A DNA stretch of 64,000 bases from Adiantum capillus-veneris (GCA_014529385.2 CM043958.1:87017025-87081024), one strand, 5' to 3'; numbered from the stretch's first letter, positions 1 through 11,590 are shown. Notes: generated by a model from the letters alone, not told the origin. Numbers and translations: made by a program.

Positions 1-591
1 GGAAAGGGATTTAGGATGAAGAGAAGGAGAGAGGATCTTCTTCACAAAACCCTCAAGGGTTTGGCCTTCAAGAGAGGGAGGGAGCAAGAGCAAGGTTTAA
101 TGGAAACCTTGATTTACTTAAGCATAATCTTGAGCATGGAAAGTATGCAAGTAGCTTAACAATATGTGTGTCTAAAATTACAAAGGAGAGGGGGTGCTTA
201 TATAGGAAATCGCTACAATAGTCTTGAGTAGAGATTCCCACTTTAAAGTTCTTGGCTAACTAATAAATTTGCTTTCTTATTCTTCTCAAGTCTTTGAATG
301 ATCCGCAGAATTTGTGAGCTTATCTCTTGCACTTTCCCATCTTTAAGGGATTTCTTTTGGTCGGACTTAAAAAAAACACTTGGTCATCACTTGCACTCTT
401 AAGATTCTTTCTTATGACTTGCAATTTGGCAACCTAATTCTTCACTTGATTAAAAAAATCCTTCTGTCTGAAGATTATCTTGGTACGATTTACAGTAATC
501 TTGAATTCTCATGAAGTCCTAACAATAAAAAACTTGGAAAATCCGCAACTCTTGTGCTCAACAAGACTTCTTCAATTCAGTGGATAAGTAC

Positions 592-798
592 TCAATTTTT
601 CATTGTATTCATGTAAACAAAAATGCCATCCTTGCCATTCCATGTAATCTTCCAATCGTGATAAATTCCAACCTTCATAAATCTCTCATTTATGAGCTTC
701 CTAAAATGTTCCAGCATAGCGAGCCTTCGCTCTAGCAGCGCAATTTCCATCCTCTCATAGACAATCTGTTGAATTTCTTCTGGCAGATCCCAAGCCAT
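592..798 (-). CDS. Uncharacterised 68-aa ORF, possible first ORF of a minus-strand LTR element
   Basis: The ORF begins MAWDLPEEIQQIVYERMEIA and is rich in charged residues with a predicted helical look. Its ATG lies about 150 bases downstream, on the minus strand, of a primer-binding-site match at 947-958, where the gag start of an LTR retrotransposon would be. I do not recognise the protein family. The reading frame closes after 68 codons, so it is either a truncated gag or a short accessory ORF. The stretch 1-590 to its left shows no recognisable coding sequence; it is purine-rich near 1-110. Confidence 0.3.
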   Translation of the reverse strand: MAWDLPEEIQQIVYERMEIALLERRLAMLEHFRKLINERFMKVGIYHDWKITWNGKDGIFVYMNTMKN

Positions 799-946
799 CT
801 TGAAATTTTTTAAATAATTTATTGGAACATCAAGACTTCATTTGGTAATATAATTGAAATTTGGGTGCTAGACTGAGTTGTTTTTCTCTCATGCATTAAT
901 CTTAAATACAAAATTCTAGATTCCAAAGTCCAAGATTCAAAATTAG

Positions 947-958
947 GCTCTGATACCA
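947..958 (-). other. Primer-binding site (initiator-Met tRNA type)
   Basis: Read on the minus strand this is TGGTATCAGAGC, the classic complement of the 3' end of plant initiator methionine tRNA. It is separated by two bases from a TG...-type LTR terminus at 961, as expected for a minus-strand LTR retrotransposon whose body runs to the left. Confidence 0.8.
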
Positions 959-960
959 CT

Positions 961-1100
961 TGTGAGGTCCATACCCAGACTCGACCCTACTCACCTCCCT
1001 CAGTCCTCCAGACCGTTCCAAGGAATGACATAGATCTATCTGCAGGTATCCCTCCCACTTGGGACCGAGACTCACAAAGGACTCCGGTCTATCTCGAATG
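961..1100 (-). mobile_element. LTR terminus of a minus-strand LTR retrotransposon (outer end undefined)
   Basis: The LTR starts at 961 with TGTGAGGTCC, which on the minus strand is an LTR 3' end finishing in CA. It abuts the primer-binding site at 947-958. The other LTR is outside the window, so the LTR length cannot be set by comparison; the true right end may lie anywhere up to about 1.9 kb. No coding relic is visible between 1100 and 2020. Confidence 0.55.
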
Positions 1101-2023
1101 CCAACCCAAGGGGGTACATCCCTTCATTCAACGATTCTATCATGCTCCTCATAATCAATCTATCCTTGACAGCTTTCCGCACCCAAAATCGTGGTCCTTA
1201 GTCTTGATTCTCTTCATCTTTAACTTGAAGATCTACTCTTGCTTTCTTGTTCTCCCTTGGTTCATGGCAATAACCCCTTTTTCCTGACAAGCAGGCACGG
1301 CAGTTATCACTTTACCCTAAGAAGAGGGATCTTGCAATCCTACCTGGTCTCGCTCGTCCACGATTACCCATTTTTATCCCACGTCGTCCTAGCGTTTAAC
1401 ATAACATTTTTAAATCAACATCCGGCTATCTGACCCTCCAGATCCGCCCACCCACTGAACCATTTCATGAAAATCCCTTTCCGAGGTAGTACTTAACTAC
1501 TACAAAATCAGGAAGACAGTTGTCTATTAGACATCATCAAACAACAAGCAACATGCAATCTTTTGGATACCCTCGTTCAGGGAAATTCATCTGGTTGTTC
1601 CCACCAGATCTTTATTTAGAAACTTTTAATTCAGTTCCTTTCCTTTATGTGCTATAATTAGCTTGTAACTAGTTTTCTAACTAATCATGCAGCACATTTA
1701 GTTTCAATCAATTCATCTTGCCTTCCCTTTCAGGCCAAGCGAATCGGTTACAAGCCATCAAAATGGCAGCACCTTCACAATATTTCCCAGAATTAAGTGT
1801 TTGGGAAAGGCTCATCAAGTAATTTAATCATTCCTTCCTAAGCATTTTATTTCGAGAGGTATAGCACCATCTGGTGACAGATGCAGAGGATAGCTCCCAT
1901 ATTCCTAGCCTTTCGAGTTCCTTTTTAAGCAACCAAGTCGAACAAATTTCCTTAATTAAATTCATATCATCCTCCCTGAGTATGACCTTCTTATCCAACT
2001 ATTGGCATCAGGCCATACCCGGA

Positions 2024-3502
2024 TTATGGCCGATCTCCAATAAGATACCGCCTCAAGCCTGCACTATCTAGGAGCGTGTGACCAACACACTTAATGCCTT
2101 GTAACATGTTGAGGAGATCATGTGAGGACTTGCGTTGGGTAGGATTGGGAGATACACAAGAGTGCATGACTTCTTGAAAGCGTCTGAGGAAAGCGATATG
2201 ATTAGTGTCATCATCCTTAGGTAAATATTTAAGGATTTCTTGAATGAATTTGCAAAGGGAGTAGATATCTTGGCTGCACATGTAGACTGGAGGATTTCTT
2301 GATATACATTCAAGAACCACCCACCAATATGGATTGCTCTAGGTTTCCCTTGTCGATGGGAGAAGATCTGGCAACTTCGAAAATGTGTTCTCTGTGGGGA
2401 ACAAGGTTGCACTACTCCAATCACATACGTCCACATATACTCTAGCCCAACCAAAATGCAGCAAGATATTACTTCCATGAAAATCATTGTGAGTGATGTT
2501 ATTCGCGTGCAAAAAAATAAAGGTTTGGAGAAATCCATTAATGATAGGCCATATATTCTACTTGACGGCTTCAACAGTCCCCTTGACATCTTTGAAACCC
2601 TTGCTCATGGCCACATTCTTCCCCTCCTTTTGGAGTCTCTCTAGCCAGTGGTCGAGGTTTCCACCATTCCACATCTTGAAGATAAGGTGGGAGCTTGCAT
2701 GGCGTGTCTTTCCAATCCCAGAGCAACAATGATTCCACTATGAGTGATATTCGTAATTGTGGCCTCATGCAGCACTATATCATTGGCACTCTTCTGGCCA
2801 TCACCCTTGACTAGCTTGCCGGTGTAAAATTCATCTGTGAAGGTCTCATGATTGACTTTCACCTTCATGACCATGCTGTATCTACCTTCTCCAATGCTTG
2901 CAATTTGTGGAAATTCAATGCAAGCCATGCGTATGATGACGAGGGTGCATGGGTCTAAACTTCCCATGTTGGGCGGCATTGGGACATTGCTAGAGATTGG
3001 TACTTTCAAAGCGGCAGGCACTTCGGGTACATTCTTGGGCTCTTCTACGCGCAGTCTCTTTCCCTGTTGCTTCATGCTTCTATAGAGGACCTCTACTTCC
3101 TTGATGCGGTCCATGAAGCCAGACTTCCCTTTAATTTTCTTGTCAAAGGTTTTTGCAACTCTGCAAACTTGCCCTATGATTCGACTCACGTCGTGGGCCA
3201 ACTGACCACCTGTAAGGACTTCAATCCCACCTGAAGCACTACAAAATTTTGCAACTAGTGCTGCATATGTAGAACTACATAACTCATCCAAAAATGATTT
3301 GTACGAGGACTCTTGCAAGACTTCCTAGAGGCGGTCACTTTGTAGTCCATAAGATGAGTGCATACGAATTCTTCGACATATTGTACAAGGACTCTTACAA
3401 GACTTCCTAGAGGCGATCACTTTGTAATCCATAAAGATGAGTGCATACAAATTCTTCGACATATTTACGCTCAACTTTTGTTATCTTGCCTATAGTACCC
3501 AT
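2024..3502 (-). pseudogene. Protein-kinase-like pseudogene
   Basis: On the minus strand, pieces in several frames line up as one kinase domain. A glycine-rich loop IGEGRYSMVMKV is followed by a possible ATP-lysine segment (FYTGKLV). After a frame change near 2690 come a hinge-like KMWNGGNLDHWL, a catalytic loop HNDFHGSNILL, a DFG-equivalent VCDWSSAT, and a C-lobe segment SQDIYSL...SPNPTQRKSSHDLL. Two in-frame TAG stops sit at 2558-2560 and 2339-2341. A likely start is the ATG at 3502-3500 (MGTIGKITKVERKYVEEF), but the N-terminal coding part is disrupted by the tandem duplication at 3301-3464 and further frame changes. No introns are apparent. The catalytic loop has HND rather than HRD and the DFG motif is DWS, so even the ancestor may have been an atypical kinase. 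I cannot name the kinase family. Confidence 0.65.
3301..3464. repeat. 82-bp tandem duplication in the 5' part of the kinase-like pseudogene
   Basis: Two adjacent copies, 3301-3382 and 3383-3464, are nearly identical over the phrase ctcttacaagacttcctaga and its surroundings. The copies differ by a few substitutions and one indel. Because 82 is not a multiple of three, the duplication shifts the kinase frame. Confidence 0.85.
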
Positions 3503-3630
3503 GATGTGCGTAGAAGCTAAAACTAAGAAACAAAAAACCATAACTTTTCATCGGTATAAGTGACATGTAATGCAACACATTCTAGTCATTCTTTGCAACC
3601 TATATACACAACACAACCATGAAGCAATCA

Positions 3631-3646
3631 CCCTAAACCCTAAACC
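3631..3646 (-). promoter_or_regulatory. Telo-box-like motif upstream of the kinase-like ATG
   Basis: The sequence ccctaaaccctaaacc lies about 130 bases upstream of the candidate kinase ATG at 3502-3500. AAACCCTA telo-boxes are known elements of plant promoters. Two telomere-like units could also be chance, so this is only suggestive. Confidence 0.25.
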
Positions 3647-3839
3647 ACAGGTCACACATGAATGTAATTTATGATTAACATACACACGATTATGCATGAT
3701 GTTAATTATGATTTTTCATATCATAAAAAAATATGTTATGATTTTTTGAATCAAAAACCTAACATGTATGAGATGCTATCAATAGGAATGTCATGAAGTC
3801 ATACAAATACACATTATTTTACAAATTACAAAGAACAAC

Positions 3840-4740
3840 GTAAAGCGTGGTGTCACGTGTGTATCCCTCTCATTGTAAGGATCTAAGCAAATTCTAAGCA
3901 AATTCTAAGCACCAAACACAGGGGTTTTATTCCCGTTGTAAGAGCAAAGGATAAATGTTCGATCCAGTCGCCAAGAACGATCACAATTTAAAAATCAGTA
4001 GCTCATTAGATAATGGTTTTTTTCCAGAAATAGAGAAACTCCTCCCTTTGTAAGAACCAAAGATCGTGATGCGGGGAGTTGTTTAAAGATTACATTTTTC
4101 TCATTATAAAAACCTACAATGTAGATCTACGAATCATGTGGTCCATGAATACAAATATTGAAAAGTGTATAGCTTAATGAGTCACTAGATAAAAAATTTA
4201 TTTGCACAGATCGTGTCTAGGAGTAACTTCTTTTGTTGTAAGAACCAAGGCTCAGATGTAGGAAGAAGTATGATTTTTTGTAAGCTCACATTTCATTGGA
4301 GATTATTTTACCTAAATCATCGTACAAAGTAAGAGTGTCGTGAGACATATCAAACAAACGCACGTGCTATCTAATGGTCTCCTAAAACACCATACAAAGT
4401 ATGAGTGCCGACAAGCATATCAAACAGTTATCTAAATTCCTAGAACATTGACTCAAGTAAGAGTGCTGCAAAGCATATCAGATCAATGTTTTCTAAATTT
4501 TTTCTAGATTACTATGGGAGTAAGATATAAAATCAGACAACCCATAGTAGTTTCTATACCTTAAATTTTAAAATGTTATGTGACTAAGAGGGCCTGAAGG
4601 CGTATCAGAGACACATACAGTTATATAATCACGTGAAAATAAAATTTACATTATTTTTTATAAAAATGCAAACGTGAAGAGAAAAGATGTTCACCAATAC
4701 GCGAGGTTGACCCACTCCAAAAACGACTGCAACCTGTTTG
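3840..4740. repeat. Diverged non-coding repeats
   Basis: Phrases recur with drift. Variants of 'ttgtaagaaccaaag' appear near 3936, 4056 and 4237. Variants of 'acaaagtaagagtg...catatcaaac' appear near 4325, 4392, 4450 and 4595. No ORF of note crosses the region. It may be an old tandem array or a decayed LTR; I cannot assign it. Confidence 0.4.
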
Positions 4741-4761
4741 AACTAAGGAGAGAGCTAGAGA

Positions 4762-4764
<3 letters not shown>

Positions 4765-4858
<94 letters not shown>
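4765..4858. repeat. Compound (TG)n(AG)n microsatellite
   Basis: An uninterrupted TG run (4765-4792) passes directly into an AG run to 4858. Confidence 0.98.
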
Positions 4859-4860
<2 letters not shown>

Positions 4861-4999
4861 CTACAAGTGATCTCGATCAAAAATGTATCTAAGAGTGATA
4901 GTCTTTTTGTATGATCTACCGTATCGATCGATAGTCTTTTGACCAATTTTGATATCAAACGATATAGTGTCGATCGAAAGACTATCGATCGATAAGCTA

Positions 5000-7140
5000 T
5001 CAATTGAAAGGATAGAAATTATTCAAAAATACCACGTATTATACAATAATACGTGAATAATGATGATTTATTCGGTATAAATTGGATTATTTGATCAAAT
5101 AAATGCAACCCTATTTGTGGCCATGTGAGCCAACCAAGAGAATAAACCAGAGCTCATCCGTTATTTCCCCCCAAAGCTCTCAGCTAGTATTGCCCTATGG
5201 TGACTCCCCTCTTGTATGCAACTGACCCCTTCACTTGCAGCAACATTGCTCCTTATCAGTAAAGTTCCTTCTCCTCCTGGCTACTCTTGCTTGCCTATCC
5301 AATACTCTCAATAGGGTAAAGGGGCCAATATAAGGCCATGTAAGAAAAAAATAGTATTTTTGGGGGGGATTTTTCATATCCAGCCAGATTTGAAATTTGA
5401 AGAGTGCATTCAATTCCTCATGAAAAGACGCATTAGATGATATCAAGATTGATATTTTTTTGATTTTGCCTCAGCACTCTATTTGAAAAAGCGTAATTCT
5501 GAGGGCTTTTTAGAAAACAGAGACACTCAAGCCCCAATAGTAGTACACTTTTTAGCAAATCAGATGTGGACACCTAAGCAAGATTCCAAGCATATTCCTT
5601 TTTTTTGTCTCTCTATTGGGGGTGGAGCCATTTTCCTTTTGGGGGGTGGTTCCTTATTGGCCCCTTTACCCTATCTCTTGCAGCTAGCATTGCCTTCCAA
5701 CATCCGTTCACTCGATCCTACAAGCAGACATCCCCATCACTTTGAGTCTTTGACCCCTCAAGCCCATGTGGGTGTTTCCCTTGCAACTGGCGACCCTCCT
5801 CCGCTCCTTCTTTGTCGTTCTCAGAGTCTCCCTTTCCTCATCTATTTGGCGGCCCTCCAACCCTTGTTTGCAGTGTTTGGCGTTCTTTTCTTTGAAGCCT
5901 TCGCCCTCTCCCCCTGCAACACCTCCTCCCTACTCGTCCCTGTGCATATTATGGTCTCTCCTTCCAGGCCAGCTTATCCACCATTTTATTACACACCATT
6001 TTATTACAGCTCTCGTCCCTTTTCATGCTTTTGGCTGCTTTCTCACCCTTTGGATGCCGATGCCACCTAAATTTTCCCTTGTTGTCCATTGAAGTGGTGC
6101 CACCCTCCATGAAGAGTACTCGTCTTTTAACAAAAATTAACTCCACTTCTAGAAAATTTTTGCTTGGCATTCGTTTCCACCACCTGAGAGCCCATCTCCA
6201 CTAGAAGCTTCATAAAAAAATACCATTGCTCACATCGATGATGACATGTCCACAAACAACCATAATTGAATACAATCGACTCTTAAAAAAGTGATTCTCA
6301 AAATATCCACTGAGAATAGCATTATCGTCCCGATCGTTGACAAACACGAGCTGTCAAGGCTTCCAATTATAAAATTTCTAGACATCGGCCTTTAAGCACA
6401 TGAAAAACTTGAGTTTGCAAAACATGATGAATCTCTGCATACATATCATGATATCATCGAGAGAGAGGATATCAACCCATCCAACTTTAGCACTTCTAAG
6501 ATACCCAATTGACTGAGCTTGAAAGCCCTCTTTGGCCTGCCAAGAACTGCCTACCAAGAACTGCCTTTGGCATACATATCACAATTGGACCTATTGAAGA
6601 CTGCATCAATCACATGCTCAAGCAGTTTGCTATCTTCTTGGGAATCTCCATGTACCTGTTTCTGAGCTCTCCCTAGGTTGACAGTTTTGGCTGCAGCAAC
6701 GTCCAAAAACTGTGATTGAAGCACTCAAATTTGTAGATAAAGCTCACAAACGCATAGTCACAAACCACAACAAAATTTACAATGCTTACACTTAATTGAA
6801 AGAGCAAAGAAAAAGGAGCACAATGAAAATTTTAGAATCAAAATTGGATCACCCAATCATTAATTATGTTGATTACAATTTGGAGCTGAGAAGTCGCTTG
6901 AGCATACACACAATTGAGCTCTTTCTCTTCAAAAGACAAGACTCTTTCACATTAAAGTTATTGACTTTTATACCTAGGTCTTTCTAAATCTCCAATGGGT
7001 GGCTCACATGGGCCTTTCCAGATGTCATGATAGAATTACAACATAGGGAATTGATTTGCTACTCTGGGATCAAGATCTACACACAATGTAGCTACACTAG
7101 CTTGGAAAAATATCAGAGACAAATGCATTAAAGATGTGGT
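5000..7140. other. Gene-less stretch with a 19-bp inverted repeat
   Basis: I see no supported gene here; short ORFs show no family motifs. A perfect 19-bp inverted repeat occurs at 5311-5329 (atagggtaaaggggccaat) and 5656-5674. A short direct duplication of accattttattaca lies near 5980-6010. A GT-rich and a CT-rich flank give the 5.2-6.1 kb part a skewed composition. Confidence 0.5.
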
Positions 7141-7149
7141 GTTTGGCTA

Positions 7150-7640
7150 GGTGCTCATCAAGGTGGGTGCCCGTATATTGTATCCGCCTAACACCATTGC
7201 AATGAAATCAATCTAGGAAGCATGGGAAAGACCTACAATTAGGTAGGTACGAATGAAATTTCAATTGACAAATGGGCACATTGAGAAACCCATAAAAACG
7301 TGATAGTCAGTAGCTCTTGCAGGATTGACTACCAACACACTTTTGCCATTGTAGATTTTGGAAAAAATTGAAATATTAAATTATCTTGGAAAGAACTTTT
7401 AAGAGACAAATACAGTTGGTACAAGATTGGAGGAATGCTTATCTCTACTTAAAACATCTTATATCAATTACACGAGTAAACTTGAAAGACCATTCATACA
7501 AGAATGTTCTGAAGACTCCAATCCAAGAGCTAGATTTAGAGACATCAGCTGATATTAAAGCGCCATCATGGTTGAACAAAGACACCCCAATTTGGATATG
7601 TGGAGCCTCAAAGAATGATAGTTTACAACGAGAATTGGGA
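7150..7640 (+). pseudogene. Ty3/gypsy retropepsin fragment with downstream domain
   Basis: Pieces in several frames match the protease encoded at about 26.6-27.1 kb. QLTNGHIEKPI corresponds to QLADGHKEKPL there, and CRIDYQHTFAIVDFGKN to CGIEYEHTFAVVDFGKKN. The longest ORF (7386-7682) contains LVQDWRNAYLYLKH and RVNLKDHSYKNVLKTP, equivalent to VQDWGYDHIYLRH and INLRDHSYRDVTRTP. PIWICGASKNDSLQRE continues the homology. The N-terminal catalytic DSG is not preserved and several stops interrupt the frame. It is a 5'- and 3'-truncated relic next to the minus-strand integrase at 7.9 kb. Confidence 0.75.
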
Positions 7641-7899
7641 CATCACATGTCCACACATGATCACACATGGGCTATCACATGATGCTACACACATGGAATT
7701 TACATGGAAATCTACATGGATAGGGTGAGTTCCTACGATGCAACAAACCCCACACCTCAACAAGCCTCCCCTTGTGGGTTTTGTTGCATTGATCACACAC
7801 ACTCCTCCCCTAAAAACACACTTGGGGTAGGCACACATTTTTGCATCCCCTTGACACATAGGGTGTAGGCATACAAACCTCCCTTGGAACAAAGTAGGA

Positions 7900-8567
7900 T
7901 ATGGAACACAAAATCCCCCAAACACAAGTACTTTAAGTAGCAAGGGACTTTTAGGTCTTCCCTCTATGATCTCAAAAGGTGCCTTTCCCATAGTAGTATG
8001 GATAGTATTATTGTACGCATACTCTACAAGGGGTAAGTACTTCTACCATTGTGAGCATTGATCTACTTCTGTAACATAAGTCTTTAGTAGATGGAGAATC
8101 GTAAGATCGGACTATCTCACTTTGGCCATACCTCTGTGGGTGATAGGCCAAAGAGAAATTCAATCTTGCACCTAGACTTTCAAAGAGACCTTACAAAAAT
8201 TACTAGTCATTCTAGGATCTCTATCTAACACGATGGATGTTGGAAATCCATGGTGTTTGAAAATATGAGATATGAAGAGGGTTGCCATCTGGTATGCCTT
8301 AATAAATAGTATTTTTGACAGGTATAAAGTGTGCTTGCTTGCTAAACCTATTGAGTATTGTACATATTCCTATATTCCCATGGATGGACCTGGGTAATCC
8401 AAAGATAAAATCCATGGATATACTCTCCCATGGCGAATTAGGGATTGGCAATGGCTGGAGTAATCCAGGTTTCTTCCCTCTATCATATTTTTTCTTTTGG
8501 CATATCACACATTTGGATACATACTCTTTTATGTCCACGTTCATGGTAGGCCCATAGAAGTACGTTT
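7900..8567 (-). pseudogene. Ty3/gypsy integrase, degenerate (part of split minus-strand element)
   Basis: On the minus strand the zinc-finger end reads YVSKCVICQKKKYDRGKK, followed by the core motif SPWESISMDFIFGLP with the first catalytic Asp. After frame changes come DRDPRMTSNF (second Asp) and AYHPQRYGQSE (Glu), so the D,D,E set can still be traced. The tail MGKAPFEIIEGRPKSPL ends near 7.92 kb and no chromodomain is visible. This is the 3' part of the element whose gag and protease lie at 31.07-32.22 kb. Confidence 0.85.
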
Positions 8568-9300
8568 CTACTCCTTAAAGAGTAGGTTGAATCCCTCGAT
8601 GCCCCGCATAGGGAGGAACATGGGATTCATACATGACTTCTCACGAAGGGAGTGAGTAACACATAGCTTGTTGCCATGGAGAAGATAACCATCCTGCAAG
8701 GTGAAGGGTTCCTCTTTCTTCCCTAAGGCAAGGATTTCCATTATGTCTTTAAAGTCAAGGTCAGTAGCGTACTCATCTATCATGGAAGATAGATCATTGT
8801 GAGTTGCTATAGACACCGCATTAACCCTCGATCGTTGTGATAGTGCATCGGCCACTTGATTATGCTTACCAGCAATGTGAGCAATATGAAAATAAAATTG
8901 CGATTTTTTTTCCCACCTGATTTGCTTGTCGGAAAGCTTGGTTTGCGTCATGAACTACTTGAGACTTTGGTGGTCTGTTTGCAAAATAAATGGAGTCCCC
9001 AATAGATAGTTCTTCCATGTGTCTAGGGCATGTAGAACAACTCAAAGCTCTTTTTCATATATCCCCAAGACCCATTCATGGACATTGAGCCTTTGGCTCT
9101 CATATGCTATGGCATGCCTTCTTGAAGGAAAACGGATCCAAGGCAATCACCACAAGCATCACATCGGACCTCAAATGGTCTTGAGAGATACGAAATCATA
9201 AGCACTAGTTGGGAGGTAAGCTCCTCTTTGAGTTTGTCAAAAGAATTTTTCTCTTTAGCAGTCCATGAGTACTTAACATTCTTCTTTGTTAAGTCATGTA
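8568..9300 (-). pseudogene. Ty3/gypsy RNase H domain, degenerate
   Basis: The ORF 8568-8951 on the minus strand contains SQFYFHIAHIAGKHNQVADALSQR, cited here in parts: HIAHIAGKHNQVADALS is the conserved RNase H C-terminal signature. Upstream to about 9290, broken frames give YEKEL and TDHQ-like phrases typical of the catalytic part. It follows the reverse transcriptase at 9.3-10.1 kb and precedes the integrase, the usual gypsy order. Confidence 0.8.
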
Positions 9301-9309
9301 ATGGTCCTG

Positions 9310-10094
9310 CTATTTGAGAGAATTTTGCTATAAAGCGTCTATAGTATGCAACATACCAATAAAGCTTTGTAGCCTATATAGATTCCTTGGATTAGGCCAT
9401 GATTTTATTACCTCCAGCTTTGATGGATCCATACGGATACCATCTTGAGAGATAATATGACCTAAGTATTGAATCTCTTGAAGAAAAAATTTACTCTTCT
9501 TTGGATTGATAAAAAGCTTGTTCTCCCTCAAAGCTTGAAAAACTACCTAGAGGCTTGTACTACTCCAAAGACTTGGAGTAGGTGATGATATCATCAAAGA
9601 ACACTCCAGTAAAGTTGTGGTGGGTTCAAAAAAATTTCTCCATTAAACAATTGAATGTGGTTGGAGCATTTGTCAAACCAAAAGGCATGAGAAGATATTC
9701 ATAAAGACCAAATGTTGTACAAAATGCGGTCTTTACAATATCTTCATTCACTATCCTTAACCACTTTTAAGGTCAGTACTACTACTAAGTAGGTAGAGCC
9801 TTGTAGCTTATTAAATAGATCTTCAACCCGCGGCATGGGAAATATGTTCTTGATAGTGACATGGTTAAGTGTCCTATAGTCGACACACATGCGGTAGGTG
9901 TCGTCATTCTTTTGCACTAAAAGGATTGGAGAACAAAAGGGGGAGGATCTAGGCCTCACCATCCCCTTGTCTACCAGCTCATGTACTTGCCTCATAATCT
10001 CCTCTTGTTGAGCTTGAGAAACTCTATAGGGAGGTTTATTAGGCGGTGATCTCCCGGTAGAAGCTCTATCATATGGTCATAATCCCCTTGTTTT
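9310..10094 (-). pseudogene. Ty3/gypsy reverse transcriptase, degenerate; split by the 10100-31066 insertion
   Basis: Reading right to left, the frame enters at the insertion site with ELPPKQGDYDHMIELLPGD, then NKPPYRVSQAQQEEIM. The fingers follow (GMVRPRSSPFCSPILLVQK, RMCVDYRTLNHVTIKN), then [13 protein letters not shown] and the catalytic box VFFDDIITYSKS. The end reads INPKKSKFFLQEIQYLGHII. Frame changes occur near 9.75 and 9.6 kb. The coding match resumes across the insertion: bases 31072 onward on the minus strand supply the ELPP segment, which supports the target-site call. Confidence 0.9.
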
Positions 10095-10099
10095 GGAGG
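10095..10099. other. Target-site duplication, left copy (GGAGG)
   Basis: GGAGG immediately precedes the 5' LTR and is repeated at 31067-31071 after the 3' LTR. Confidence 0.95.
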
Positions 10100-11047
10100 T
10101 GTTGACCGCTGGGTCAACAACACAACATAACTCAAGTTTCGTACCAAAGTCTTATCTTTTGCGAGTTATGAAATGCTGCGGATTATGGCTATAAACTTCA
10201 TTTGTAATGAGTAGTTATTCTAGTTTCAGAGGCCGGGGTGCAATGGCACTTCCAGATTGTAAATACAAAGCCATTTGACCCTTTCAACCCCATTTTTGGT
10301 TAAACCTAAGGTAGCCTTAGTATATAAGGTACCTAGGTCATTTGTAAAAGAGGACTTTTTCATAATCAAAACTTTAGCGCTGCCGTCTACTATGTGTGAG
10401 AGAGAAAGAGAGTGAGCGTGAGCTTTATCCTCTCGCTACGCCCGGCTCGCTCAACACATTGGAGATCCGACTGCACCACTACTGTAGGCTCAAGGAGAGC
10501 TACGCGACAACGCCAAGCATTCTACGCGAGACAAAGCGCACACGCCGATGCATCTACGAGCTATTTGTGGCCGTAAGTGTATCAAACAATGTCTGTTTTC
10601 TGCGTGCTAGTAGTCTATAGAATCGTGGCGACGCATAGGTACTCATAAATTTCAGTTTCGGGCACTTTCAAAATTCTGTTCTGTCATCCTACGCGTTTTC
10701 CGCAGATGGGTTTAGAGTTAGGTTTTTGAGTGTAGAAGCTTAGGGACAGGTGTATCCTAGTGAGGGGATGGTGTTCCTTAAGTTTCGTACGAATCTGGCA
10801 TGATTAGGCGAGTTACCTTCCGTATGTGTGTATGTGGCTAGGTGGTGTAGTTGAGAGCAGTGAGGTTTTTGATTGTGGTTTAGTTGGCCTTCCTGAGTGT
10901 TGTATGTGTAGGATGGTCTCAGCCTAACAAGCTTAAGAGATTTCCTCCGTGTGCCTATCGTGTCATCTGTGTCCTCGATTGACATTATGTTGATCTAGGT
11001 AGTGTTTGCATGCACTTCATGGGTGTGTGAGTCGCTTCCGTCCAACA
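10100..11047 (+). repeat. 5' LTR of the Gag-protease element (948 bp)
   Basis: It starts TGTTGACCGCTGGGTC and ends CGTCCAACA. A TATA box, TATATAAG, lies at 10321-10328. The LTR also holds half-sites of the leader palindrome (atcctacgcg near 10686; gtgtaggatg near 10907). ORFs within it (10396-10620; 10740-10985 minus) are repeated in the other LTR and are probably not genes. Confidence 0.95.
10321..10328 (+). promoter_or_regulatory. LTR promoter TATA box
   Basis: TATATAAG, also present at 30340-30347 in the 3' LTR. It is suitably placed for transcription to begin inside the LTR near 10350. Confidence 0.6.
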
Positions 11048-11048
11048 T

Positions 11049-11066
11049 TGGCGCCGCTGCCGAGGA
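11049..11066 (+). other. Primer-binding site (tRNA-Asp-like)
   Basis: TGGCGCCGCTGCCGAGGA begins one base after the 5' LTR. It closely matches the TGGCGCCGTTGCCGGGGA site complementary to tRNA-Asp used by Athila/Tat-type gypsy elements. Confidence 0.85.
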
Positions 11067-11590
11067 CACAAGGACCTAAGTAGGTTTCCTACTAACACTC
11101 GTGTGATGGTTGCTTGATTTAGTTTCGGCTAAAGAAAGCGTTTTTCTTAAGTGGATCCGGAAGAGGATATTCCGCGATCAAGTGGATAGCCAGGAAGCGT
11201 GTGTCTTGCCGAGGGTCTTCGACTAGATAGGTTTAGTTAGGATCTGTGGATTAGAGTATTTGTTGGTGGTCGAGTGATTTGTGAGGTGATAAAAGTGTTT
11301 ACTAGTCCGTGTGTGGCAGTGAAGCGTTTTTCTACTCATAGAGGCAAAACCCCATATGATTTGTAGGAGTAGCTTTAGGTAAGTCATCCAATTCTGATTT
11401 AGAGCTATTCAGCACTGAATTATTTGCTAAAGTGCTTGATTGCATTTGAAATCACGGAAAAGTGTGCTTTTGAGGGTAAAAATGCGTTAAACAAGCTTTT
11501 GTGGATATTTTTGTATGACTGACTGATGCTGTGCATATAAAAGAGCATTTGCAAGGGTTCTGTGAAGAAAACCTGCAATTCTGTAAACAT

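Noticed and set aside
3631-3646. Interstitial telomere
   Set aside because: Only two CCCTAAA units are present, too short to be a telomeric remnant.
4755-5003. ORF of Leu-Ser and His-Thr dipeptide repeats
   Set aside because: It is the translation of the TG/AG microsatellite. The same applies to ORFs over the tracts at 16.46, 36.3, 50.9, 51.4, 53.6 and 55.6 kb.
5483-6092. Overlapping 195- and 108-aa plus-strand ORFs
   Set aside because: Both are Pro/Leu/Ser-rich translations of a CT-rich stretch, overlap in two frames and show no domain.
10396-10985. Two ORFs (74 and 81 aa) present again at 30415-31004
   Set aside because: They lie in the paired LTRs. Repetition is due to LTR identity, not gene conservation, and the proteins show no motif.
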